Below, piece after piece: positions 9,401 through 18,279 of a stretch of DNA of 64,000 bases. This stretch comes from Cladocopium goreaui (lineage: Eukaryota > Sar > Dinophyceae > Suessiales > Symbiodiniaceae): positions 79,494 to 143,493 of the forward strand of contig CAMXCT020001518.1 of the NCBI GenBank assembly GCA_947184155.2. Reading direction: 5' to 3'. The translations under genes were made by a program, and so were the position numbers. How positions within the stretch are numbered: the stretch's first letter is position 1; every line of letters begins with the position of its first letter. The notes below the pieces were generated by a model, which was given only the letters and a program-made list of their open reading frames with translations, was not told where the DNA came from and searched no databases.

Positions 9401-10514
9401 TGGTTCCTTCCAGTTGCCATGGAAACACAAGCACCTGTCGATAGTCCTCCATGTGGTCTTCCCATTTTGGAAAAATTGCCTTGATTGATCTGGTCAATTT
9501 CAACGTTCCTGCAACTGAAGTCAGATACATATCATTTGTCAGCACCTTTCCAAGGAAAATGCCTGTTCTCCACTTTGCGTCTGTTTTCTGCTTCACACTG
9601 TCCCCAACATAAACCATGATGGGACAGCCAAACTCACAAAGCTTTGCATTGTACGCATGTCCAGCTATGAGTTCATATGGAGTCTGTCCCGCAATCACTC
9701 CAAAACGCGTCAAAATCCAGCTGCTATGAACAAAGGCCCAGGCAAATAACGGGTGTTGTGGAGGAATCTCAAAACCAATCTTCTGAGAAAGTTGATGCAG
9801 AAGAACTGAAGCTTGCAATCTGATCCTATCAATTGCCTTTTCCACTGCAGAATTTCCACCATGATCCAAAAGTTTTGAGTTCTCAACCACTGTACGCAAG
9901 TTTGATTGCTGCCGGGCTCTCTGCACGTACTTCTGGACTTGAAGTGTTGTTGGTTCCTGGTCACAACGCAGCATCACATCACCATAACCAAGAAAGTTGA
10001 TGAACCTCAAAATTTCAGCACTCATGTACTTGGTCTGCTTCTTGCTCTGTATTGGAATGCATTGCACTGCACCAGTATGTGAATCGTGAACAACAAGCGC
10101 TGAGAGTTTTGCCTGTGCATCATCTTCACTGACAGCTTCACAGGTTTTCCCACTGAAACACAAATCCCATGAAATGATTGGCAACTCACGGCGCTGCAAA
10201 GAACTGGGGTCTGTTCTGTGATGATCTGGGCGTCCCTTACTCATCACGCAAGCAGGACACCAGGGCTGATATGGCATGTGTGTCAAGTTGTGGCTTGCCA
10301 CAACTGCAGGGTCTGTCGGTGGCTCTGCAACCTGAATGCTGTCTGCCTTTCTCTGACTCTCATCAATGGCAACAGCTGCAAGTTCACGTTCAGCTTCAAT
10401 TGCACGTTTGTCCAAAGTTGCAAGTATGCGCTCCCACAGTTTTGATTTGCTACCTGACTGACTCACCTGAGGTATGAACATGCAGCCTTCAGCACACTGA
10501 TAGCTGAAGTGCAA
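6468..10514 (-). CDS. Copia-B Pol polyprotein: integrase, reverse transcriptase, RNase H, C-terminal membrane segment
   Basis: A 1348-residue Pol. Integrase zinc ligands are H75, H79, C86, C89. The catalytic triad fits D117 (ISWDLCF), D185 (LRCDQEP) and E225 (SAVEKAI). RT has LGTLDIGDAFL and VMHVDDILFLG. RNase H has TFSDADWSGS, LSSTESEWYAA and HTDNSAV. After RNase H a single strong hydrophobic stretch (about residues 1211-1231) is followed by a Glu/Pro-rich acidic run and a basic region. The frame is -1 relative to Gag-Pro; the open frame begins just after a TGA and has no ATG in the overlap, so recoding from Gag is more likely than independent initiation. No classical slippery heptamer is visible in the 50-base overlap. 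Confidence 0.93.
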   Translation of the reverse strand: MHFSYQCAEGCMFIPQVSQSGSKSKLWERILATLDKRAIEAERELAAVAIDESQRKADSIQVAEPPTDPAVVASHNLTHMPYQPWCPACVMSKGRPDHHRTDPSSLQRRELPIISWDLCFSGKTCEAVSEDDAQAKLSALVVHDSHTGAVQCIPIQSKKQTKYMSAEILRFINFLGYGDVMLRCDQEPTTLQVQKYVQRARQQSNLRTVVENSKLLDHGGNSAVEKAIDRIRLQASVLLHQLSQKIGFEIPPQHPLFAWAFVHSSWILTRFGVIAGQTPYELIAGHAYNAKLCEFGCPIMVYVGDSVKQKTDAKWRTGIFLGKVLTNDMYLTSVAGTLKLTRSIKAIFPKWEDHMEDYRQVLVFPWQLEGTIGNRIVPTLRGSTATGGIAVPPLDDEMGEEPLDDVEEETVPPTPIPDFVPLQPAVGMRPPPASAVVSDPNGGRPTESVAAIPNVELHAQVPEATEEAGHPAPSLGLPGPATPLEMLRPAVETVGMEVEDTTEPSAKRQKLSVLRVGDEELYHMDVDNDEYLSDAQLSEFAMEATVDVEMSDLQEPQQNEMSEDDLWQPFSQFEPELSSEELQRVDDFADTVEIQRLFGMTVLCKHEDYKGELGTQLSAKFVRTWRKKTRVQFDAEGKMVSSGPAWLRRSRLVAREYNWLDVRDDVYSPSSSAAIVKLLPALAMSNSFCEQSVLGTLDIGDAFLQVPQSTPRVVRLGSTNYVILKCLPGQRDASKLWYQFFVEKLQKLFGASVCKEQPCVLKVERKVAMVMHVDDILFLGEQGWICETFLPGFEQEFRLTSSVVDRQKGGSFEFLKRLHVVEPGYAGMTVFSESKHVHTMYDRFAKANGKPAKLSKTPSAPSSSTTNVSSQQPLSDAMAAEYRSLVGLAMYVSQQRFDIQYTVKTLASSLKSPTTGAWFELGRLVGYLKQTELHALEMQQTVKGCSFLEALNGGCSDLEGDRPNCLETFSDADWSGSGSQRSTSAAVHVLNGLIVHSTSRTQKCISLSSTESEWYAASAGTCDGLYLHHIVSFLCDDDVGCLVLHTDNSAVRMLSVKLGAGRLRHIKGRLLWLQDKVAANELQIKQVKTTQNIADLNTKALNRDRFYCLLYMFGFVVNGEKVGEAEFTRMQTRDLLKQQVRVVSEVVLEKNQTVPGSKLNKIAKQVLRILASCSLMSLAEGENVVTDVVSVGNSLRGDTSEALGHWLPQLSPMTMMCFVCVFMLLLGWVMFMTPDGGEPEPEEESERQQEREPAAEPLTSRYPMNRRSLGHIYASVINGPMFRVEGMLVWMYHRCEARARRNVNRVVNGFRMDTLQQLIRACYCFEEMTESESQHMMDNVVAMTDLTV

Positions 10515-13444
10515 GACACGTCAACTCCAGCAATCTTCACATTGTCTGGACGTGGGGCAATTGCAATTGTCTGTGGAATTTCAACTGCAACTTCAATGTC
10601 CTCCATTTCCTCTGCAACTGCTTCTTGCGCTTCTGGTTGAGGGCGTTGTGCACTCTGTTGCATAGCTGCTGAACCTGAAGATCTCTCACTGGTAACAGGC
10701 TCTGAAATCACCATTCCAAAATCTGCAATTGACAGCACACTCTTCGAAAGAAGTGTCAACAAACGTCTGTATCCACCTTCAACAATGGGCGCTGCTCTGT
10801 CAGACATTGGAAACAAGCGCTCACAGAGTTCAATTACTTCCCAACCTCTGATGTCATGGTATGCAAGTGTTGTGCGGTAAGGCCAATCCACCACCAAGTA
10901 ATCTGAAGTGACATCAACAAAACGCTGAGCACCTGAGCTGCAGACTGGAAAGTCACCTACAGTGTACCAACCTGCCTTCAAGTTCTGCCAGGTGCGAGGA
11001 ATGTCAACTGAAACTGCTCTCACATCTTGAACCATTCTGATGTCACCTTCAACAACCAGTGAATTGTTTCTGAAACCAAGTTCAACGCAAGCTCCACTGC
11101 TGTGTGAAAGCACTGGTGGACTGTTGGAACCTGTTGACAAGATTCCCCAACCTGATTTGATCAGTTTTCCAAATGACAGCAACGGCACATCCACCTTTTC
11201 ACTGAAAAACGCTCTCTCCTTGACACGCACCATTTGGCCATCTGTCGATTGAAAAACAAATGTCACATCTCTTACATCAGTGGTTGTGATCTGTTTTCCT
11301 TGTGCATCCCTCAAAAACGTTTCTGAGCATGTTGCACTGGGCGTTCCAAGTCCTGACATTGAAAAAGGAAGCAACGTGACGTCTGATCCTGAATCAAGCA
11401 CAATGTCAGAATGTGAAGTTGTTGCAACTGCACGCACATGACACTCTTGTGAAGCTTTGCAACTGTGAACATCTTCTGAAGCTCTGCAAACGTGGAAACC
11501 ATCAAACGTCCTACACTTGTCTGCTCTTGCACGTTCTTTCAGCTCACATGGTATGAAATCACTGTTGTAAACCTGTTTGCATGAAAACTTCATGGAATCA
11601 CAGTGCATGACATCGTACAAATCAAACCTGTATGAATTTGCAACACAACGCACGTAGTGCTCGAAGTCATCAAGCTGAAAAAGCTCATGCAAGTTGTAAA
11701 CATCACTGCAAGCACATGCATCATCTCTGCACAGTGAAAATTCTTTGAAACCTGCATTGCAAACTTCTGGACCGTTGCAACTGTCTGCAACCCTATCAGT
11801 TGCTAAGATTTTGCATCTTTCCTGAACGTTGTCAGTTGCCGCACTGTTGCAACTGTCTCTGCAAACCTTGTCAGTTGCTGAGATTTTGCATCCTTCTTGA
11901 ACTCTGCCAGTTGCCGCACTGTTGCAACTGTCTCTGCAAACCTTGTCAGTTGCTGAGATTTTGCATCCTTCTTGAACTCTGCCAGTTGCCGCACTGTTGC
12001 AACTGTCTCTGCAAACATCTGGAAAATCACCTCTGAAAACGTCCGAAAATTCACTGTTTCTGCAAACATCTGTTGAAACCATGTTCACATTGAAATTGCA
12101 AGTTCCATCACCAGACATTCCAGTAAGATCGAAATCCAGCTGTCGAAAAGTCGTGCATGGCTCAGGTTCAAATAAAACGCGTTTGACACTGCCAGAATTG
12201 TTGGAAATAACGGGTTTGTCAGGTTTTGTTTCAGTTTGATTGTTGTTTGAATCATCATGACCTACCAAACGAACCCTACAATCCTTTGCATAGTGACCAA
12301 ACTTTCCACATCTGTGACATGTCTGATTGCTCTTGCCAGTATCTTTGCCTTTCTGTCCTTTTCCGCTCTTTGAACCCTTGCTTGAACTGTCAGACTTGCC
12401 GGACCATCCAGAATTCTGCACAGAGTTTTGTTGATTTCCCCATGATTTGTTCTGCTGAAAACCATAGCCCTTGCCAGAACTGTTGTAACCCTTCTCTCCA
12501 AACGATTTGCCCTTCTGTTTGCCTTTCCCTTTGTCTTTGCCTTTACCGGCATCCTTTGATTTTCCCTTTTTACCTTTTCCTTTCTCAACTCTGTCAACAT
12601 CCATGGGCACTGCGGTATCGGCAGCATTGGAAACACTGGCACCTAACGACATGGAGTGGGTCCATCGTATGGTGCTTTGATCAAATCTCAAAGCTGCTTC
12701 CCGCAATTCCTCGTAGGATGTTGTCTCTTTCATTGTAACCTGTAAAAACGTCTTCAACTGGCCCCCCAAGCACTTCATGAGGACAGCACATTTCAACTCC
12801 TCGTTCAACGGAGAGGCAATCTTCTCGTACTCACGGAAGGAGTCCTCCATTTTGAGAACCTGTGGAAGAAGAGCATTTCGCATGTCATAGTTGGGCCATT
12901 GCATGATCAGATGCAAAAGGGCTAACGCTCTGTTCCTGGACGTCGGCTGACATGTTTTGAACAGCTGCCGCACTGCTTCTACTCCATTTCCTTGTTCAAC
13001 ACCTTTCAGCAAAAGAAGTGGCCGCTGACGCATCAGCGAAGCAAGTAAACCATATAAGAATCCGCTTCTCTTTGTTCTATCTGGCGACTGTTCGACCAAG
13101 GGCTGTTCTTCGTCCATGTGCGAACGAATGTGGTCAAAATCACCAGAAAACTTCGGATCCACTGCTACAACATATTGCTCGACTTGCCACCACCAGTCAC
13201 GGAACTGTGACAGCTCTGCCTCGCGATCCTTTGGATCGAACATTCCAGGTTTCGGCAACACCTTAAACCAATCGCCACCTGTTGCTGGCGATGAACTCAA
13301 ACTTGGAGACATAGCGTTCACAGCCATCGTTGCTGCAGTAGCTGCACTAGCTGCTGCTTCAGCTGCCTGCACCATTCTCCTGGCGATCTCTGCGCCATCC
13401 AAAACCAGTAAGACCCTGGCCTGCTGATGCGGCCGGGCTCCCAT
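10463..13444 (-). CDS. Copia-B Gag-Pro with Cys-rich insert between zinc knuckle and protease
   Basis: A 993-residue Gag-Pro. The N-terminal Ala-rich helix and a copia-type Gag domain (about 50-260) are followed by PMDVDRVEKGKGK, a long Lys/Gly/Ser-rich linker, the CCHC knuckle CHRCGKFGHYAKDC, and the protease site DIVLDSGSDVTLLP. Between knuckle and protease lies an unusual Cys-rich insert of more than 200 residues, including nearly three tandem 25-residue repeats (core VCRDSCNSAATGRVQEGCK). The basic linker resembles that of Copia-A (MEVDRIEKGKGK). The C-terminus overlaps Pol in the -1 frame. Confidence 0.92.
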   Translation of the reverse strand: MGARPHQQARVLLVLDGAEIARRMVQAAEAAASAATAATMAVNAMSPSLSSSPATGGDWFKVLPKPGMFDPKDREAELSQFRDWWWQVEQYVVAVDPKFSGDFDHIRSHMDEEQPLVEQSPDRTKRSGFLYGLLASLMRQRPLLLLKGVEQGNGVEAVRQLFKTCQPTSRNRALALLHLIMQWPNYDMRNALLPQVLKMEDSFREYEKIASPLNEELKCAVLMKCLGGQLKTFLQVTMKETTSYEELREAALRFDQSTIRWTHSMSLGASVSNAADTAVPMDVDRVEKGKGKKGKSKDAGKGKDKGKGKQKGKSFGEKGYNSSGKGYGFQQNKSWGNQQNSVQNSGWSGKSDSSSKGSKSGKGQKGKDTGKSNQTCHRCGKFGHYAKDCRVRLVGHDDSNNNQTETKPDKPVISNNSGSVKRVLFEPEPCTTFRQLDFDLTGMSGDGTCNFNVNMVSTDVCRNSEFSDVFRGDFPDVCRDSCNSAATGRVQEGCKISATDKVCRDSCNSAATGRVQEGCKISATDKVCRDSCNSAATDNVQERCKILATDRVADSCNGPEVCNAGFKEFSLCRDDACACSDVYNLHELFQLDDFEHYVRCVANSYRFDLYDVMHCDSMKFSCKQVYNSDFIPCELKERARADKCRTFDGFHVCRASEDVHSCKASQECHVRAVATTSHSDIVLDSGSDVTLLPFSMSGLGTPSATCSETFLRDAQGKQITTTDVRDVTFVFQSTDGQMVRVKERAFFSEKVDVPLLSFGKLIKSGWGILSTGSNSPPVLSHSSGACVELGFRNNSLVVEGDIRMVQDVRAVSVDIPRTWQNLKAGWYTVGDFPVCSSGAQRFVDVTSDYLVVDWPYRTTLAYHDIRGWEVIELCERLFPMSDRAAPIVEGGYRRLLTLLSKSVLSIADFGMVISEPVTSERSSGSAAMQQSAQRPQPEAQEAVAEEMEDIEVAVEIPQTIAIAPRPDNVKIAGVDVSCTSAISVLKAACSYLR
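11796..12016 (-). repeat. 75-bp in-frame tandem repeat coding for Cys-rich units
   Basis: Nearly three head-to-tail 75-bp units, two of them essentially identical, add 25-residue Cys-containing repeats to Copia-B Gag-Pro without breaking the frame. The near identity suggests recent unequal exchange or RT slippage. Confidence 0.85.
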
Positions 13445-13607
13445 CTGCCGTCGGACTGCCAGCTGCGCTCATTGAGCAAAATCCCTGAGTTGTACCCTAG
13501 ATTCCAGCTGTAAAAACCAATGGCAGTATGGCTCAGGTCGCACCCAACAAACGGGCACTACAACCAACCTAGCCGGATGCCCTCACCGCAGTGTTTGCGG
13601 ATCCTCG

Positions 13608-13620
13608 GGCTCCGCTACCA
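13608..13620 (-). promoter_or_regulatory. Primer-binding site of Copia-B (initiator-Met tRNA-like)
   Basis: The minus strand reads TGGTAGCGGAGCC immediately after the 5' LTR. It is close to the complement of the 3' end of eukaryotic initiator methionine tRNA, the primer used by many copia elements, with about one or two differences. Confidence 0.75.
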
Positions 13621-13790
13621 TCTAAACTCCTTTTGAAACACCAAAGCCTCGGACATCACACGCATTCAACTGCTCATGCGTTTTGCATGACTGTTCTATT
13701 TTGGTCTGGTTTGCACCACATTGTGTGGAGTTGTTTTCAACTAGCAAACACTGTCACCAACGGCTAAAGCGGCATGGAAACATCTAGTTA
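13621..13790 (-). repeat. 5' LTR of Copia-B (170 bp)
   Basis: Direct repeat of 5644-5813. It is followed on the minus strand, with no spacer, by a primer-binding site starting TGG, and is flanked outside by TTTCC. No TATA-like box is evident. Confidence 0.93.
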
Positions 13791-13795
13791 TTTCC
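13791..13795. repeat. Target-site duplication of Copia-B, right copy (TTTCC)
   Basis: TTTCC directly abuts the right LTR; removing one copy restores the gag reading frame of Copia-A. Confidence 0.85.
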
Positions 13796-15991
13796 CTTTT
13801 GTTTGCCTTTGCCCTTTTCGATGCGATCAACTTCCATGGGAATGGGGCCGTCGTTGGATCCAGAGGCATAGTTGGGCTGGTCATTCACATGCTTCAGCAC
13901 CTGTTCTGAAGTCCAAGCTTTTGATACACGCTCATATGAAGTGATCTTTTCCCGGATGTCCACATAGCTTGTTGTATCTGTGATAGACAGCTGGATCTGT
14001 TCACGAAGTCGAGGTTGACAGCACTTGATGAGGGTAGCTGCCATCAATTCCTTGGGGTATGTGGTTCCACTTGCCTGCTCATACTCAAGCACCAGTTGTT
14101 CATAGTTCAAAATTGACTCCAAAACTGATCGATCCTTGTTGAAACATGGATAGGATCCCAACGCCTGTGCCAGAGCCAAACTCCTCTGTCGTGTGCTTGG
14201 CATGAATTCCCTGTTGAGGGTAAACCACAATCTGAATCCATCTTTCATGTGGGCTTCTGCTCGAACAAGATGTGCACAACGTCCTCTTAGGTATGAGGTC
14301 AAAACTGCATAGAGCTTCTGGGACATAGCTCTCTCATCAGCGTTGTATGTTGACCAAAGGGGTGCATCATCTTTCTTTTCCAGCAAATCCAAAGCATCAG
14401 TATAGCGATTGTCCCCAAAACAAAGCCAGCTTGTAAATTGGTGCTTCCACTGCTGAAACATCATCATGTCCTCTCCATTGAAAGTGTCAGGAGGTTTAAG
14501 GATACGTGAAGCAGCCTGCAGTCCATCGTTTGTACTGCTACTGGCCCCACCTGGAATTGAGGCCTTCTTCAAGGCTTCTTCTGCCGCAATGGCCGCCCTC
14601 GTAGCTGCCTCTGCCATCGTGGTCATCCTTTGTAGGAACGCCTCCTGCATAGTAGCTTGTTCGGTTTGACCTTCCATTGCATGGGCACTGCTCATCCCAC
14701 ACAGGAAAATCACAGCCAAAAGTTGCCGCTGGGTATTCATTCTCAGTCTTCTGGTTTTCGTTCTATCCAACCGACATTGCAACCTTTTGCCATAGCTCAA
14801 GTGGCTCATGCCTGCACGTAGATACCAAACCAGACATACCATTGCAGTCACTGTGGAGGCCAAAGCAGCCAGCTGCATCACCGTACATCCTGCCAGGAAA
14901 CAAACTGCTGCATGTACCATGCTCCATGTAACTGCCATCAGTCTGATCATGTTCTGGAAGAACTGCAAACCGACCATTGATGTTGTCACCACGTTGAACT
15001 TGTTCTCGATGGTTGCAAACCTTGTCCAGTTGAAATCAAATTCACCCAGCTCTGCATGCTCACCCACGTCCATGGCCAAAATTCCTTGTGAACAACTCTT
15101 GAAGCTTTGCATAACCTGAAGACCATTGAAATTCTCTGCACTGCACGGTCTAGTACTGAGTTCAGATGTTTGGCACTGCAAATCACTACCAGTCATACCA
15201 AAGAAGCTCATGTCACACGCACTGCAAATCGATTGTAATGCTAAGAATGTGCTTGCTCCCCATAGGCTCAAACTGTCGATCTTGCCAGAACCGCTCTGAA
15301 AAAGGTCATAGTTGTTGATCAAGCCAGAACTGCACTGAAAGTTGCACAAAGAATCGAACTTGCCAGCACTGCTCTGCAAATTGTTCACGTTGTGGAAATT
15401 GCCAGCATTGCCATGGAAATGGTTATTACACCCATAAAAAATGAAGTCATCCTGTGCTTGCCAACCATGAAAAACTGCATTGTCGTGCTTGCCAGAGTTG
15501 CACTGAAAATGGCTTCCAACGTCTGTCCTGCGTCCTTGATCACCAACTGCCGCTGCGTCACATGGAAAACTCATTGCATCAGCATCACGTTCTGGGCTCC
15601 AAGCGTCACATCTGATTTCCAGGTTGACATCGCATTTGTCATCTGCTGCATGCATAAACTCACACACAACTGTATTGGGCTCAAAACATTCCATCCAAGG
15701 TTTTGCATTCACTGTTACATTTCCATCCCATAGGCTATGGACACCCGGCCACATGCACATGTTGTATGAGACCAACACAGCAACGCCTCTAAGTCCAGTT
15801 GACAGTCTCAGCTGTCCATCCAAATCAGTCCTCACAAACTCAGAAATGGATTTCGAATTTCTTTGCGGGCCTTGTCGTTCTTGTCCATGGATTCCACAAG
15901 CTGCTACCGAGAGAAGCAGAAGTAGGCACCGCAATGCCCTGGGAATAACCAAAGCTCCCGCTGCCATCTGAAAAACAGGCAACGTACTCAC
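13791..15991 (-). CDS. Copia-A Gag, 5' part, with signal-peptide/transmembrane N-terminal extension
   Basis: The open frame of 735 codons starts at an ATG at 15991 and runs into the Copia-B LTR, where it stops by chance at 13784. Residues 500-700 are a copia Gag domain with the linker PMEVDRIEKGKGK. The first 438 residues have no counterpart in Copia-B: a hydrophobic signal-like segment (about 19-32), a Cys-rich region with NVT (91) and NWT (321) sequons and QSSAGKFDSL/FQSGSGKIDSL repeats, a double membrane span (about 350-393), a basic loop, then a second signal-like segment LLAVIFLCGMSSAHA before Met439. Met439 aligns with where an ordinary Gag would begin. It looks like a membrane or envelope-like module fused ahead of Gag. 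Confidence 0.82.
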
Positions 15992-16058
15992 ACCTCAGAT
16001 TTTCCACCGCACTTTGAGCCACTTGTTGGGCCACGGGCAAGCACAGATTTGTGCGTGT

Positions 16059-16636
16059 CATCCTTGCACCAAGAGACAGGTCATGCTAATCTTCTCTGTA
16101 TCGTTTCAACTGCCTACAACCTAGCACATGGGTGTGAGTGCCATGACTGAAGTTTGACAGAAAGACGTAACTTTAACTGATGCAGTTATGTTTTTCAACA
16201 AAAACATTTTACGAAATTGGTGTTCGCATTATGCCCGGCCGTGAGAATCAAATTGCCCACTAAAATATGCTATTCGATGTTGTGAGAAAACCCGACATCG
16301 CTGATGACGCGAGCACAATCGAATGACTTACACAAATAGAAGCGGGCCGGAAGTGTTTCGGTAATTATGTTTTTTGTATGTGTTTATTTCCTGTTCTGTC
16401 TATTTTTTGCCCTGCTACTATTTACAACAGTTTGTGATTGTTTTCCTTGATTGGCAAACGCCTCGGATATCACTTCTGTACAAGCTTCGCACATCAAAAT
16501 GGAATTGGAGTAGTTTTCAACTAGACTGTCTGCACAAATTGAACATGCTTTGCAAAGTCAAATATGTATGCACATGAGAGCTATGTATATGCTAATGGCA
16601 AGGGCTGCAACAACGGAAATTGTCATCCCCCCGCCT
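16059..16636 (-). other. Tentative LTR region of Copia-A (16073-16625) with PBS and PPT-like ends
   Basis: Upstream of Copia-A gag the minus strand has TGGTGCAAGGATGA (16059-16072), which could be a primer-binding site starting TGG. About 550 bp further up is a purine run AGGCGGGGGG (around 16627-16636) followed by TGACAATTTCC. Together these could bound an LTR of about 553 bp that joins Copia-A to the 3' end of another copia element. The partner LTR lies outside the window, so this cannot be confirmed here. Apart from these signals 16080-16800 shows no coding sequence. Confidence 0.25.
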
Positions 16637-16810
16637 CAATTCGACCTGTTTGGTCGCAATTGAATTTCCAAGGCTTTGAAATCTGTTGGACATTCGGCTA
16701 ATGTCCTGAAGCAGTAGGGCTACAGAAATCAGCTACTCACTCCATTCAAAGGCTCAAAAAGTCAAAGCGCTTTTGCAAAAAGCACCATATAGAGCTCGAA
16801 CACCAAGCAC

Positions 16811-16840
16811 TGCTAGCAGCTGCTAGCAGCTGCTAGCAGC
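16811..16840. repeat. Three tandem copies of TGCTAGCAGC
   Basis: A perfect 10-bp unit repeated three times; it encodes the last residues of the ORF at 16813-17166. Confidence 0.9.
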
Positions 16841-17166
16841 TTGATCGAATACCTGAAGTGTGTGCACTCGGTCATTTCATTCACAATCTGGTCCATTGCA
16901 ATCTGCTTGTTGCGCACGGCTGCTGCTTCGAACTCAGCTCTCATCCTTTGCATACGAGTATCCAAAAAACGATTGGTTTCCCTCATAATATTCTCAAGGT
17001 GCGTGTCAGTGTATTGACGGTGATATGCAGCAGTGTCCTCTTCTGTAGGAGCTCCATGGTGAATCAAGCGCCAAAATTCATCATCTGAAACCTCATCCAT
17101 TCCTGATTTAACTCTATCAGGAAAGGGGATATAAAGGTAAGCGCGGTCCCACGTACTCTCCAACAT
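16813..17166 (-). CDS. Remnant of another copia element: C-terminal WxxIHHG domain
   Basis: A 117-residue ORF containing VSDDEFWRLIHHGAP followed by a charged, probably helical stretch. The motif and its position relative to a downstream purine tract match the 3' ends of Copia-A and Copia-B, so this is likely the 3' end of a third copia element (H) whose remainder is not recognised to the right. Bases 17173-17464 hold nothing I can identify. Confidence 0.5.
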   Translation of the reverse strand: MLESTWDRAYLYIPFPDRVKSGMDEVSDDEFWRLIHHGAPTEEDTAAYHRQYTDTHLENIMRETNRFLDTRMQRMRAEFEAAAVRNKQIAMDQIVNEMTECTHFRYSIKLLAAASSC

Positions 17167-17464
17167 GCAGCCATGAAGACTTCAAATCGCACTGAACTCA
17201 CCGATGCATGCAGTCGGACTCACTCTCTTTTTGCTCCCAGGATTAACGCTCCAAGGTTGTGTGCATCAGGCCCGGATCCACCTTACGGATCTTCTTACTT
17301 CAAGGCACATACCAGGACTACTTGCGTCCCAAGAAGTGGTGATGAAGGAAAAACTTGCCACCCCGGGGCCAAAGGTAAGACATAAAGGGTGGGAAAAGAG
17401 TGAAACGATTGGGTGGGCCAAATTTCTTGATGTAGAAGGCTACCCAAATGAGTAATAAACTTGT

Positions 17465-17681
17465 TTATTTCCAAAGATTGAACCGCTTAACGTACATCTC
17501 TTCTATACCGGTCGCTTGAAAACACGCGCGTCGTATCGCTCGGAAAAAAAATAAATTGATCTCAAACAAAACTTTGCTTTGAAATCACATGCAACTGAAT
17601 GACATGTCAAACGAGGAAAAACAGAGCACACCTTTTTTCTCACAAAAGCATTGGGGACGATCCATCCACGCCCCGCCCAAG
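17465..17681 (-). repeat. Terminal repeat B2 of YR-C
   Basis: A direct repeat of 18028-18246, about 217 bp, differing by two substitutions and a short A/T-rich indel. Together with 17682-18027 it forms a B1-spacer-B2 arrangement just past the RT stop, as in split-direct-repeat YR retroelements. Confidence 0.75.
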
Positions 17682-18027
17682 GGCTTAGGGGGTGGCCTCG
17701 TTAACACGAGTAAAAATGGTTGGCAAAAGGGTGGGTAAAAGAAGGGTGGGATTTTTTGCAACCACACCAGGAAAACAAGGAGGAAAACCCTCCCACCACA
17801 CCCTGAAGCCATAGTGTTACAGACATAACATCAAATCAACTAAACTCTGTGGTTAAAGTTTGTTGAGTTGAAAAACTGAGCGAAGAAAAACAACCGCTTG
17901 TTTGTTTGACAAAACAAAAAGGTTGACAAGCACCAAACATTGAGATGTACTCACAGCTAACTCTTGTTACAAAACAAGAGTTTTCAAAAATTGGAAATAA
18001 GGTTTTCATCCCTACGGGAGTGCAAAC
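17682..18027 (-). repeat. Spacer between B repeats of YR-C (A2 candidate)
   Basis: 346 bp without coding sequence between the two B copies. In an A1-ORFs-B1-A2-B2 element this should match A1 at the 5' end. I found no second copy in the window. It contains the inverted repeat AACTCTTG...CAAGAGTT. Confidence 0.45.
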
Positions 18028-18246
18028 TTATTTCCAAAGATTGAACCGCTTAACGTACATCTCTTCTATACCGGTCGCTTGAAAACACGCGCGTCGTATC
18101 GCTCGGAAAATTTTTTTAAATTGATCTCAAACAAAACTTTGTTTTGAAATCACATGCAACTGAATGACATGTCAAACGAGGAAAAACAGAGCACACCTTT
18201 TTTCTCACAAAAGCATTGGGGACGATCCGTCCACGCCCCGCCCAAG
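18028..18246 (-). repeat. Terminal repeat B1 of YR-C
   Basis: Second copy of 17465-17681, starting 34 bases downstream of the YR-C RT stop. Confidence 0.78.
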
Positions 18247-18279
18247 CCCCACTTCATTGAGGCGTGACAGAACTTCCGA

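Larger units (their letters stand above)
5644..13790 (-). mobile_element. Copia-B, complete nested Ty1/copia retrotransposon (8147 bp)
   Basis: A full-length element: 5' LTR 13621-13790, PBS 13608-13620, gag-pro 10463-13444, pol 6468-10514, accessory ORF 6148-6438, hairpin cluster 6019-6132, PPT 5814-5823, 3' LTR 5644-5813. The same pentamer TTTCC flanks it at 5639-5643 and 13791-13795, as expected for copia integrase. The LTRs agree at 169 of 170 positions (one T/C difference in TTTGGTYTGG), and both main ORFs are open, so insertion looks recent and the copy may be competent. Bases 13445-13607 are the leader; 5824-6018 is untranslated sequence in which I see nothing. Confidence 0.95.
98..15991 (-). 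mobile_element. Copia-A, Ty1/copia LTR retrotransposon interrupted by Copia-B
   Basis: This minus-strand copia element begins with gag at 15991, is broken at 13790/5644 by the complete insertion of Copia-B, resumes at 5643 and ends with the Pol stop at 98. If Copia-B and one copy of the 5-bp TTTCC duplication are ignored, the two gag parts meet in the same reading frame within a Lys/Gly/Gln-rich stretch, so gag was open when B arrived. Its 3' LTR lies beyond the left edge. Its 5' LTR is only tentatively placed at 16073-16625. Bases 1-97 are the start of its 3' untranslated region and show nothing recognisable. Confidence 0.88.

Noticed and set aside
17465..18246. Repeats 17465-17681/18028-18246 as LTRs of a small LTR element
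   Set aside because: No PBS, PPT or target duplication; position right after RT matches the B repeats of YR elements better.
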